Positions 16,447 through 24,715 of a DNA stretch of 64,000 bases are shown in pieces. A program made the translations under genes and the position numbers. The stretch's first letter is position 1, and each line of letters opens with the position of its first letter. The notes beneath the pieces are model-generated. The model was given only the letters and a program-made list of their open reading frames with translations. It was not told the DNA's origin and ran no database searches. Source of the DNA: Candidatus Gastranaerophilales bacterium (GTDB lineage: Bacteria > Cyanobacteriota > Vampirovibrionia > Gastranaerophilales > Gastranaerophilaceae); NCBI GenBank assembly GCA_947589425.1, contig CANQAV010000002.1:124001-188000 (forward strand), written 5' to 3'.

Positions 16447-17145
16447 CTAAACCGAAACAATTCCTTCTTTTATCGCCTTAACCGCTGCCTGAACTCTATC
16501 ATCCACACACAATTTTTGCAAAATTGAGCAGACATGTGCTTTTGCTGTATGTACGGAAACAATCAATTCCTGTGCAATTTGAGTGTTTGATTTACCCTGT
16601 ACAAGAAGTTTTAAAACCTCATTTTCTCTTTCGGTTAATTTTGCCTTTGCATCAAGGTTATTGGATGTATTCATAATTTCAGTATTTTCAGGCTTCGGGA
16701 ATAACTTAAGCGCAAGATGAGCAACATTTGAATCAATCCAGCATGCTCCTTTTGCAACATTTTTAATGACGTTTGATAATGTATTGGGGTCAATATCTTT
16801 AAGGCAGTATCCGCTTGCGCCCGAGCCTAAAGATGCTATTACTTCTTCTTCTCTGTCATGAGAAGTTAAAATTATAACTTTAGTATCAGGAGAAATATTT
16901 TTTACCTGCAAAGTTGCTTCAAGCCCGTTAATCCCGGGCAATCCCAAATCCATTAAAACAACATCGGGCTTTTCTTTCTTAATTAATTCAAGTCCTATTT
17001 CGGCATTTTGCGCTTCGGCTATAACATTAATATTTTCAATTTCATTAAGTGCATATCTCAAACCGACACGGGTTAATTTATAGTCCTCTATTATAATAAC
17101 TCTTACATCTTTTGTGTTTTGTTTGTTGAGTGTTTCCTGCCTCAT
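16447..17145 (-). CDS. NarL/LuxR-family response regulator
   Basis: A two-domain response regulator of 232 residues from the preferred start. The receiver domain (about 10-125) has the acidic Asp21, phosphoacceptor Asp66 in VVLMDLGLPG, Thr94 and Lys116, all in place. The LuxR-type DNA-binding domain (about 165-230) contains LTERENEVLKLLVQGKSNTQIA and VSVHTAKAHVCSILQKL. ATG 17145 is preferred over ATG 17184 because a GAAAGGA ribosome site lies 8 bases before it and none precedes 17184. The LTRVGLRYAL segment after the acidic pocket resembles cyanobacterial NarL-type regulators. No cognate histidine kinase is adjacent, so the signal is unknown. Confidence 0.92.
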   Translation of the reverse strand: MRQETLNKQNTKDVRVIIIEDYKLTRVGLRYALNEIENINVIAEAQNAEIGLELIKKEKPDVVLMDLGLPGINGLEATLQVKNISPDTKVIILTSHDREEEVIASLGSGASGYCLKDIDPNTLSNVIKNVAKGACWIDSNVAHLALKLFPKPENTEIMNTSNNLDAKAKLTERENEVLKLLVQGKSNTQIAQELIVSVHTAKAHVCSILQKLCVDDRVQAAVKAIKEGIVSV

Positions 17146-17367
17146 GCGGTTAATCCTTTCTTTATTTTTATTGCTTTTATTCATTTATGGATTAATACTA
17201 ACTTAACATGGTGTTTTAGGTAATTACTCTTTTGTCTAATTCAAGCATAGTTCAATCGGGTAATATAAAAATTGGCTTTTAATATAACGGTTTATTGCTG
17301 TTTTCTTTATTAATTTTCAAAAATATCTTTTTTATAATCATAACGTCATTTGATAGGAGAAATATTT

Positions 17368-17583
17368 ATGAATATTTTAAAATGGATTACTTATTCAATA
17401 GTATTAATCGGAGCTCTTAACTGGGGGCTTGTAGGCGCATTTGATTTTAATTTAATCAGTTTCTTGTTCGGCGAAATGTCAACATTTTCAAGAATAATTT
17501 ATACTCTTGTAGGTCTTTGCGCCATAGGCTATTTAATTCTTTCAATAAAAGACAATATGGAATGTTCACACTATAACTGCTAA
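17368..17583 (+). CDS. DUF378-family small membrane protein
   Basis: A 71-residue protein with two hydrophobic segments. The motif ITYSIVLIGALNWGLVGAF followed by FDFNLISFLFG, and later RIIYTLVGLCAIGYL, is the DUF378 pattern. The family has no established function. A GGAG ribosome site lies 9 bases before ATG 17368, which fixes the start; the in-frame TTG at 17350 is less likely. It is a single-gene unit closed by a strong terminator. The end (CSHYNC) has two cysteines. Confidence 0.85.
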   Translation: MNILKWITYSIVLIGALNWGLVGAFDFNLISFLFGEMSTFSRIIYTLVGLCAIGYLILSIKDNMECSHYNC

Positions 17584-17585
17584 TG

Positions 17586-17618
17586 AAAATAAGGGCTCTT
17601 AAAAAGAGCCCTTATTTT
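17586..17618. terminator. Bidirectional intrinsic terminator
   Basis: A perfect 15-bp stem (AAAATAAGGGCTCTT paired with its complement) closes a 3-base AAA loop at 17601-17603. The flanking A and T runs let it work on both strands. It ends the DUF378 transcript and the PiT-like permease transcript, which converge here. Confidence 0.9.
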
Positions 17619-18603
17619 AAAACATATTTTTTATAAATTCCAAGATTACATCATACTGATTTAAAACAAACACAACCGCAATTGAAACAACAAGACCGAT
17701 AATTGCTTTTGTAATATCTTTTATAAGGTGTTTATAGACTTTCTTTTCCGTAATAAAACGCAAACGGTTATATAGAGCGATTTCCCTGCCTGCCAGCACT
17801 CCTAAAAATACCCATGTTGTTGACATCGGGATATTGTTTAAATTTAAAAAATAAATTAAAAGCCCCGCATAAACAATATCTATAATGGTTGCAGACCTGA
17901 CATCCTGTGTATTTGTTTTGAGTTTAATAATGTTTTGAATTTCGCCTCCTCTTTTATAGCAAATCACAAAAAGAAGAACTAAAAATGCCAAAAGGCTTAA
18001 TAACATTTGAACAAATGTTAATTTGCGGGGAAGGAAAATAAATATTTTAGAGCCGTCCTGCATAAGCCATGCCGACCATAAAAGAGCCGTAGAAAGCCAT
18101 TTTGCAACAATCCAGCGTTTTGATATATTCTTTTTCTTGTATAAAAAGATTTTTTCCACTCTTCTTGCAATGAAAAAATATAAAACAAGAGAAATTATAA
18201 GCGCACTTATATAGCCGATAAAAGATTTTGCAATCATCATTCCTATTATTGTATTAGAGGAAAATATGCTTATGATTAAAAAAGATGTCGCAACGGGTAT
18301 TCCTTTGTTGGTAAGGTATATAAGAATAATCGGAGGCAGAATATGCCACCAGTAAAAAGTTTCGGGCTCGGGAATTCTTTCCAACAAGCCAAAAGCCATA
18401 TCACCGCCGTTTATATACCAGCCTATAACAAAAGTTAAGACAAGAATTGAAGCGCAATACAGCCATACCTGCCACACGGGGCGTTCTTTTGTGGTTGAAA
18501 GGAATGTGCCTAAAGTTTGTATAACGTCATTTGAAACACAAGCATACAGGGAGAGCAAAAACCCTGTTATCATAAATATATTGCTTGGTGTTATTTCAAT
18601 CAT
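17617..18603 (-). CDS. PiT-like inorganic ion permease
   Basis: A 328-residue protein with nine or ten hydrophobic segments. SNDVIQTLGTFLS near residue 25 resembles the GANDVANAFGT signature of PiT-family phosphate permeases. LTNKGIPVATSFLIISIFSS and, in the second half, LNNIPMSTTWVFLGVLAGRE look like the corresponding inverted-repeat loops. These are consistent with a Na+- or H+-coupled anion permease, probably for phosphate, but the family match is distant and the protein is shorter than typical PiT transporters. ATG 18603 has an AAGGA site. It lies directly after yebC in the same direction (17-base gap), so they may share a transcript. Confidence 0.5.
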   Translation of the reverse strand: MIEITPSNIFMITGFLLSLYACVSNDVIQTLGTFLSTTKERPVWQVWLYCASILVLTFVIGWYINGGDMAFGLLERIPEPETFYWWHILPPIILIYLTNKGIPVATSFLIISIFSSNTIIGMMIAKSFIGYISALIISLVLYFFIARRVEKIFLYKKKNISKRWIVAKWLSTALLWSAWLMQDGSKIFIFLPRKLTFVQMLLSLLAFLVLLFVICYKRGGEIQNIIKLKTNTQDVRSATIIDIVYAGLLIYFLNLNNIPMSTTWVFLGVLAGREIALYNRLRFITEKKVYKHLIKDITKAIIGLVVSIAVVFVLNQYDVILEFIKNMF

Positions 18604-18620
18604 AAATCCTTTTTGCGCAA

Positions 18621-19415
18621 TTATATATCAATTGCGCTCATTACTTCGTCGCTTGCTTCAAAATTTGAATAAACATTTTGAACATCATCATGCTCATCCA
18701 GTTTTTCAAGCAAAAGAACAACTTTTTTTGCGGTTGAACTGTCTTGTATTTCGCAAGAGTTTGAAGGTATCCTTGTGAGCTCGGAGCTTTTCAGAGTGTA
18801 GCCTAAGCTTTCTAAACCTTTTACGGTCTGTTCAAAATTTTCAACCGTTGTTTTAATTTTATAGTCGTCCTCGTCCTCGTCTTCCCAAACATCAACAGGA
18901 TCAAATTCCATTAAATCTTCAAACAGTTTGTCAAAATCAAACATTTTAACTTCTTCTTTGGAACGCTTGCTTTTTTCCTGAGGTTTGTCAATGGAAATCA
19001 GTCCCCAGGGTTCAAATATCCAGCCTACACAACCGTTTTCACCCAAATTTCCGCCGAATTTTGTAAAATAGCTTCTGATGTCGCCAGCCGTTCTGTTTCT
19101 GTTATCCGTTGCGGCTTCAATAAATATTGCAACACCGCCTGCGCCGTATCCTTCATAGGTTATTTCTTCAAAATTATCTCCCTGAGAGCTTCCGCATCCC
19201 TTATCTATGGCACGTTTTATTGTGTCATTGGGCAGACCGCCGGCTTTTGCTTTTTCAACGGCAGTTCTTAAACGAAAGTTTCCGTTTATATCTCCCCCGC
19301 CGATTTTAGCGGCAATTATTATTTCTCTTGAAAATTTGGCAAAATTGACACCCCGCTGTGCATCTGCTTTAGCTTTTTTGTGTTTAATATTTGCCCATTT
19401 GGAATGTCCTGACAT
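18621..19415 (-). CDS. yebC: YebC/PmpR-family protein
   Basis: A 264-residue member of the YebC/TACO1 family. It starts with the invariant MSGHSKWANIKHKKAKADAQ and continues GGDINGNFRLRTAVEKAKAGG and ITYEGYGAGGVAIFIEA. The family was described as a transcription regulator and more recently as helping ribosomes through difficult sequences. The central region carries a charged insert (KSKRSKEEVKMFDF) and a run of acidic residues (WEDEDEDD), which makes it slightly longer than usual. An AAAGGA site precedes the ATG. It lies between cysK and the PiT-like gene on the same strand. Confidence 0.95.
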   Translation of the reverse strand: MSGHSKWANIKHKKAKADAQRGVNFAKFSREIIIAAKIGGGDINGNFRLRTAVEKAKAGGLPNDTIKRAIDKGCGSSQGDNFEEITYEGYGAGGVAIFIEAATDNRNRTAGDIRSYFTKFGGNLGENGCVGWIFEPWGLISIDKPQEKSKRSKEEVKMFDFDKLFEDLMEFDPVDVWEDEDEDDYKIKTTVENFEQTVKGLESLGYTLKSSELTRIPSNSCEIQDSSTAKKVVLLLEKLDEHDDVQNVYSNFEASDEVMSAIDI

Positions 19416-19480
19416 GTCTTTTTCCTTTAATTATCTTTTCTTCAATTAAATCATGGGAATAATTAATTATCAAGATTGAG

Positions 19481-20404
19481 CTAAGATACAAAGTCCTCGT
19501 TTGATAAGTATCTTTCTCCCGTGTCGGGAAGAAATGCAACAATTGTTTTATTTGTTTCTTTTTTAGCGGTTTCCAATGCTGCATATATGGCAGCTCCGGA
19601 TGAAATTCCCGTGAGATAGCCTTCTTTTTTGGCAATTAACTTAGCGCCCTTAAAAGCATCTTCATTTTTTACCGTGATAATTTCATCATATATCGACCTG
19701 TCAAGAGTTTCGGGAACAAACCCCGCTCCAATCCCTTGGATTTTATGGCTTGCGGATTTATTTTGAGATAACACGGGAGAATCATAAGGCTCGAGCGCTA
19801 TTATTTTAATATCAGGATTTTTGGATTTTAAATATTTACCGCATCCTGAAATTGTTCCTCCCGTTCCCACACCGGCTATAAAAATATCAATTTTTCCTTC
19901 CGTATCTTCCCAAATTTCACGTCCTGTTGTTTCATAATGGATTTTCGGGTTTGCAGGATTTGTAAATTGAGAAGGAATATAGCTGTTTTCAATTTCTCTT
20001 GATAATTCCTTCGCTTTTTCAATTGCACCTTTCATGCCGTATTTGCCTTCCGTTAATACCACCTGTGCACCAAATGCCTTAATCAGGTTTCTTCTTTCAA
20101 CGCTCATTGTATCGGGCATGGTTAAAATTACTTTATAACCCAATGAAGCTCCGATTGCGGCAAGAGCTATACCCGTATTTCCGCTTGTAGGCTCAATTAT
20201 CGTTGAATTTTCTTTTAAGATGCCTTTATTTTTTGCATCTTCTATCATTGCGTATGCAATTCTGTCTTTTGCGCTTCCTACCGGGTTAAAATATTCAAGT
20301 TTGGCAAGAAGTCTTGAATTTAAATTATATTCCCTTTCAATATTTTTCAATTCAACAAGAGGTGTTTTTCCGATTAGAGAGGTGATATTATCGTATATTT
20401 TCAT
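19481..20404 (-). CDS. cysK: Cysteine synthase A
   Basis: A 307-residue PLP enzyme that makes cysteine from O-acetylserine and sulfide. The PLP lysine is Lys46 in NPVGSAKDRIAYAMI. The substrate loop TSGNTGIALA, the phosphate loop GTGGTISGCGKYLK and the C-terminal SSGAAIYAA are all present. Length is normal for CysK. An AAAGG site precedes ATG 20404. No cysE is adjacent. CysM-type activity on other acceptors is possible but the motifs are the standard CysK set. Confidence 0.95.
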   Translation of the reverse strand: MKIYDNITSLIGKTPLVELKNIEREYNLNSRLLAKLEYFNPVGSAKDRIAYAMIEDAKNKGILKENSTIIEPTSGNTGIALAAIGASLGYKVILTMPDTMSVERRNLIKAFGAQVVLTEGKYGMKGAIEKAKELSREIENSYIPSQFTNPANPKIHYETTGREIWEDTEGKIDIFIAGVGTGGTISGCGKYLKSKNPDIKIIALEPYDSPVLSQNKSASHKIQGIGAGFVPETLDRSIYDEIITVKNEDAFKGAKLIAKKEGYLTGISSGAAIYAALETAKKETNKTIVAFLPDTGERYLSNEDFVS

Positions 20405-20459
20405 AATTTTGCCTTTCCTTTTTTATTAATTATATAACAGATTTTATTTAATTTTACAT

Positions 20460-20488
20460 AAAATAAAACCCCCGAAACCAGGGGGGTT
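20460..20488 (-). terminator. Intrinsic terminator after the membrane pyrophosphatase
   Basis: Read on the minus strand, AACCCCC pairs with GGGGGTT around an 8-base loop and is followed by a T-rich TTATTTT. It lies just downstream of the hppA stop at 20497 and about 60 bases before the cysK start. Confidence 0.75.
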
Positions 20489-20496
20489 GAATTGGT

Positions 20497-22908
20497 TTAA
20501 TTTTCTCTTTTTGGTATTCGCATCGCATAAAACGACCTTATGACGAATACAAGAGCAATTATTAAAAATATTATACCCGTGATTTTGGAATATGTTCTGA
20601 AGTTTTCGCTGATTGCGATTTCCATTGCCAATAAACCAAACAAAGTGGTAAATTTAATAATCGGATTCATTGCAACCGAAGAGGTATCTTTAAAAGGATC
20701 TCCTACGGTATCGCCCACAACCGTTGCATCATGAAGCGCCGTACCTTTTTCTTCCAAATCAACTTCTACGATTTTTTTGGCATTATCCCAGCAACCCCCA
20801 GCATTTGCCATAAATACAGCTTGAAAAAGACCGAATACGGCAATTGCAATCAAATAACTTATGAAAAATGAAACAGAGAGGTTTTCGCTGTTTGGCGAGG
20901 ATAAAAATGCAAGTGCAAGAGCGAATGAAAACAGTGCTACAAATATGTTGAACATACCTTTTTGGGCATATCTCGTACAAATTTTTACCACTTCTTTTGA
21001 ATTTTCAAGGTTTGCTTTTTTATCGTCCGCTTCACCTAATTTAATGTGGTTTTTAATGTATTCTACCGCACTGTATGCCCCTGTTGTAACAGCTTGCATT
21101 GAAGCTCCGGAAAACCAATATATTACGGCACCGCCCGCAATGAAACCCAAAAGAGTATATGGATTTAACAGATTTAAAATGCTTTCGGGATTTATATGAA
21201 GTGTGTTTTGTATTACAAGAATTAAAGAAAATATCATTGTTGTTGCACCCACAACCGCAGTTCCGATAAGTACGGGTTTTGATGTTGCTTTGAATGTATT
21301 TCCCGCACCGTCATTTTCTTCAAGATATTTTTTTGCATTTTCAAAATCGGGTTTAAATCCGTATGCTTTTTCAATTTGTGCTTCAATATCGGGTTGTTCT
21401 TCAATCAAAGAAAGTTCATATACCGATTGTGCATTATCCGTAACAGGACCATAGCTGTCGACTGCAATAGTAACAGGACCCATTCCCAAAAAGCCGAATG
21501 CTACAAGACCAAAAGCAAATACGGAAGGATATATCATAATATCGTTAATGTATGTGCTTGCGCCGTATGCTAAACCCATTAACAATACTATTATTGCGCC
21601 AATCCAAAAGCCCGAAAAATTGCCTGATACAATTCCCGATAAAATTGTAAGAGAAGCTCCGCCTTCACGTGAAGCGGTTACAACTTCGTTAGTGTGTTTT
21701 GCTTTGGGGCTTGTAAATATTTTTGTGGCTTCGGGAATTAAAGCTGCGCCTAATGTTCCGCATGAGATAATAAGCGATAATACAAACCATAAATTACCGA
21801 TAGCTCCCAAAAGCCACTTGCTTGTTATAAATGTCATTATGATTGATAAAATTGATGTTATCCAAACAAGGTTTGTCAGGGGATGTTCAAAATCAAATCT
21901 TTTATTTTTTGCTTCGCATTTTTTAGCGTAATTAATTGTTATAACATTATTAATCCAATACGCAACAATTGAAGTTACAATCATTAAAAAGCGCATTGTA
22001 AATATCCATGTTAATAATTCAATTCTGTATTCTTTAAATACGGCAAGCAGAATAAAACTTACAAGAGCAACACCGGTTACGCCGTAGGTTTCAAAACCGT
22101 CTGCCGAAGGCCCGATTGAATCTCCTGCGTTATCACCTGTACAATCTGCAATAACTCCGGGGTTTCTCGGGTCATCTTCTTTAATTCCGAACTGAATTTT
22201 CATTAAATCAGAGCCTATATCGGCAATTTTGGTAAAAATACCGCCCGCAACACGAAGTGCGGATGCGCCCAGGCTTTCGCCGATTGCAAAGCCGATAAAA
22301 CATGCTCCCGCAAGTTCACCCGGAATAAACAATAAAATTACAAGCATTAAAATTAATTCAGTGCAAACCAATAATACACCTATGCTCATTCCTGCTCTTA
22401 AGGGTACATTTAAACAGTTAAAAGGTTTTGAGCGAAGTGCCAGAAATGATGTCCTTGCGTTTGCAAGAGTATTCATTCTGATGCCAAACCATGCCACAAA
22501 ATATGAGCCTAAAATTCCTATTATTGACCATAAAAGAATTAATAACACGCTTTTAAAACCCATATGCTCCAATACCCCGAAATAATAACAGATAGATATT
22601 GCGATAAGGGCTTCTAAAACAATCAGGAATTTTCCCTGTTGTACAAGATATGTTTTACATGTTTCAAAAATTGTTGTTCCGACAGCTTCCATACAAGGAT
22701 GAACTTTAATTTTTTTAATTCTTACAAATTCGATAAGTCCGAAAATAGCCCCCAATACTGCGGTTACAATACCTGCAAGAAGAATATTAAAGCTGAAGGG
22801 GCTTTCTTTGAAATTCGGTACAATAAGCGAAGCCTCGCTTGCAAATGTCGGAGCACATACCGCCAAAAGCGCCGATATGGCGAACATTTTCTTTAGCATC
22901 TTTTTCAT
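20497..22908 (-). CDS. hppA: Membrane ion-translocating pyrophosphatase
   Basis: An 803-residue membrane pump with about sixteen hydrophobic segments. It hydrolyses pyrophosphate and moves H+ and/or Na+ across the inner membrane. Family motifs are ADIGSDLMK, EDDPRNPGVIADCTGDNAGDSIGPSADGFETYG (read in two parts) and GDTVGDPFKDTSS. The GDNAGDSIGPSADGF form differs from the common GDNVGDCAGMAADLF, placing it in a divergent subgroup. The ion and the K+ requirement cannot be decided reliably by eye. It has an N-terminal signal-like segment (AISALLAVCAPTFA) before the first core helix. The ATG at 22908 is chosen because GGAGGA lies 10 bases before it. It saves ATP-equivalent energy in fermenters. 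Confidence 0.93.
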   Translation of the reverse strand: MKKMLKKMFAISALLAVCAPTFASEASLIVPNFKESPFSFNILLAGIVTAVLGAIFGLIEFVRIKKIKVHPCMEAVGTTIFETCKTYLVQQGKFLIVLEALIAISICYYFGVLEHMGFKSVLLILLWSIIGILGSYFVAWFGIRMNTLANARTSFLALRSKPFNCLNVPLRAGMSIGVLLVCTELILMLVILLFIPGELAGACFIGFAIGESLGASALRVAGGIFTKIADIGSDLMKIQFGIKEDDPRNPGVIADCTGDNAGDSIGPSADGFETYGVTGVALVSFILLAVFKEYRIELLTWIFTMRFLMIVTSIVAYWINNVITINYAKKCEAKNKRFDFEHPLTNLVWITSILSIIMTFITSKWLLGAIGNLWFVLSLIISCGTLGAALIPEATKIFTSPKAKHTNEVVTASREGGASLTILSGIVSGNFSGFWIGAIIVLLMGLAYGASTYINDIMIYPSVFAFGLVAFGFLGMGPVTIAVDSYGPVTDNAQSVYELSLIEEQPDIEAQIEKAYGFKPDFENAKKYLEENDGAGNTFKATSKPVLIGTAVVGATTMIFSLILVIQNTLHINPESILNLLNPYTLLGFIAGGAVIYWFSGASMQAVTTGAYSAVEYIKNHIKLGEADDKKANLENSKEVVKICTRYAQKGMFNIFVALFSFALALAFLSSPNSENLSVSFFISYLIAIAVFGLFQAVFMANAGGCWDNAKKIVEVDLEEKGTALHDATVVGDTVGDPFKDTSSVAMNPIIKFTTLFGLLAMEIAISENFRTYSKITGIIFLIIALVFVIRSFYAMRIPKREN

Positions 22909-23041
22909 TAAAAAATAATCCTCCATCAAAAAAATATTACTTTTGTATTAAGTATACTATTTCATTTCTTAAATATCACTCCCCCCAACATATTAAAATA
23001 ATCAGATTTGTTTTATTATTAAGAAAAGGTTTTAAGCGGGC

Positions 23042-23956
23042 ATGGAAAAAAGATATTATCCCATAAGCGAATATTTAAAAAAGACTTTTTCCAAAAAAGT
23101 ATATAAAATAACTCTGGACGGCGGGTTTTACTGTCCCAACAGAGACGGCACAATTTCATCAGGCGGATGTATTTTTTGTGATGAAACAGGAAGCTATTCA
23201 AGGTGTAATAATTTAAAAACAATAAAAGAACAAATAATATTCAGCATGGATAAACTTCAAAAACAGTTTAAAGCCGAAGCTTTTATGGCTTATTTTCAAT
23301 CTTTTTCAAATACTTATAAGCCTTATTCGGAATTAGAGAAAATTTACAAAAGCGTATTTTTTGATGAGAGAATAGTGAGCATCTCAATAGGGACGCGTCC
23401 TGATTGTGTTGATGATAAAAAGCTTGATTTAATCTCATCCTTAAAACATCCTTGGATTGAATACGGGCTTCAAAGTTCGCATGATGAGACTCTTAAATTA
23501 ATCAATCGGGGACACGATTTTAATTGTTTTAAAAATGCGGTAATTGAAACAAAAAAAAGAAATATTAAAGTCTGTGCACATATAATTTTGGGCTTTCCGA
23601 ACGAAAATAAAGCCATGATGCTGGACAGTGCAAAAAGGCTTGCCGAGCTTGATATAGACGGTATTAAAATTCATATGCTGACAATTTTAAGAGATTCTCC
23701 TCTTGCAAAAATATATCAAAAAGAGCCTTTTTATTTAATGAATATGGAGCAATACTGTGAAATTGTATGCGATATATTGGAAATATTGCCTAAAACAACA
23801 ACAATTCAAAGAATAGCGGGAACCGGTTTCAGCGAAACAACTCTTGAGCCTCAATGGGTAAACCGCAGGTTTGAAATTTTAAATATGATAGATAAAATCC
23901 TTCTTCAAAGAAACAGTTTTCAAGGCAAAAATTATCTTAAACAAGCCATTCATTAG
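23042..23956 (+). CDS. Radical SAM protein of the YhcC/TIGR01212 type
   Basis: A 304-residue protein. The radical SAM cluster ligands are Cys31, Cys43 and Cys46 in CPNRDGTISSGGCIFC, the long-spaced motif that marks the YhcC group. Other family pieces are AYFQSFSNTY, ISIGTRPDC, IEYGLQSSHD and AHIILGFPNE. The group is widespread but its reaction is not established. An AAAGG ribosome site lies about 11 bases before ATG 23042. Its last 20 bases overlap the ADP-ribosyltransferase-like gene on the other strand. Confidence 0.9.
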   Translation: MEKRYYPISEYLKKTFSKKVYKITLDGGFYCPNRDGTISSGGCIFCDETGSYSRCNNLKTIKEQIIFSMDKLQKQFKAEAFMAYFQSFSNTYKPYSELEKIYKSVFFDERIVSISIGTRPDCVDDKKLDLISSLKHPWIEYGLQSSHDETLKLINRGHDFNCFKNAVIETKKRNIKVCAHIILGFPNENKAMMLDSAKRLAELDIDGIKIHMLTILRDSPLAKIYQKEPFYLMNMEQYCEIVCDILEILPKTTTIQRIAGTGFSETTLEPQWVNRRFEILNMIDKILLQRNSFQGKNYLKQAIH

Positions 23957-24635
23957 TTTCGACCGCCTTTTTTTCGCTTTTGCCGCTGAAAAGTTTTTCT
24001 AAAATAGTTTTTGTAAAATAGTCGCTTGATTTTAGAGGGTCTTTGATTTCTTTTCTTTTTTTAAGAGCTTCGACAATTTCGTTTTCGCTGACAGTGCCTG
24101 TAAGCACAACATCTTCAATCGGAATGTTTTGTGTCAGAATATATTCTATTGCGTGTTTTTTTTGTTCGTAAAGAGAGGATTTTTTTGCACTTTCACCAAA
24201 CATTGAGTGGAATTTATATTTTTTTAATGTATCACAATCCAATACCGAAGGCTCGCAAAAGAGGATATTTTGGCTCCTTACTTTAATATTTTCTTCATCA
24301 ATCCTTCTTGTGGGTATTTTAATTGCACAAATTGACGTATAGCGCTGTAAACTTCTTAAGCAAATTCTTAAAAGCAAAGCCTCTTGCAGAGTTCTTGCCC
24401 AATCCTGCCAGAGTTCATTATCTTTCCAATGTTTTAAAAAATTGGCTAATTCAACCGTGAAAATTCCTTTATCTTCGTTAAAATATGTACTTGAAAAGCC
24501 TTTAACAACACCTGTTTGTTTGATGTCTTCAAGACTTCTTCCGTCGGTAAAATGATAAAGATATCGGGGAATTTTGTGTTTTCCTGCTCTTTTGGGAGTT
24601 TGAGAAATATTTGTTTGAAGAGAATTAATCGCCAT
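23937..24635 (-). CDS. Putative ADP-ribosyltransferase-fold protein
   Basis: A 232-residue protein of no certain family. PRYLYHFTDGRSLEDIKQTG at about 23-42 resembles the first strand and helix of small ADP-ribosyltransferase-like domains, in which the His of YHFT binds NAD. Near the end, KKHAIEYILTQNIPIEDVV looks like the segment that carries the catalytic Glu in the same fold. Between them is a basic, helix-rich middle. The first 20 residues are polar and may be unstructured. A GAGGAG site is present but 12 bases from the ATG. No antitoxin or immunity gene is beside it. It is divergent from the SNF2 gene, sharing an 80-base promoter region. Function is inferred from two motifs only. Confidence 0.45.
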   Translation of the reverse strand: MAINSLQTNISQTPKRAGKHKIPRYLYHFTDGRSLEDIKQTGVVKGFSSTYFNEDKGIFTVELANFLKHWKDNELWQDWARTLQEALLLRICLRSLQRYTSICAIKIPTRRIDEENIKVRSQNILFCEPSVLDCDTLKKYKFHSMFGESAKKSSLYEQKKHAIEYILTQNIPIEDVVLTGTVSENEIVEALKKRKEIKDPLKSSDYFTKTILEKLFSGKSEKKAVETNEWLV

Positions 24636-24698
24636 ATTGGTTTAAAACTCCTCAAAAAAATTTTTTCCGACAAAAAACTCTTTTAAATTCAAAGATTT

Positions 24699-24704
24699 TA
24701 TAAT
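24699..24704 (+). promoter_or_regulatory. -10 element close to the SNF2 start codon
   Basis: TATAAT ends 11 bases before ATG 24716, so the transcript leader would be only about 4-5 bases. The spacer (AAAATAACAAA) has no ribosome site. Confidence 0.45.
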
Positions 24705-24715
24705 AAAATAACAAA

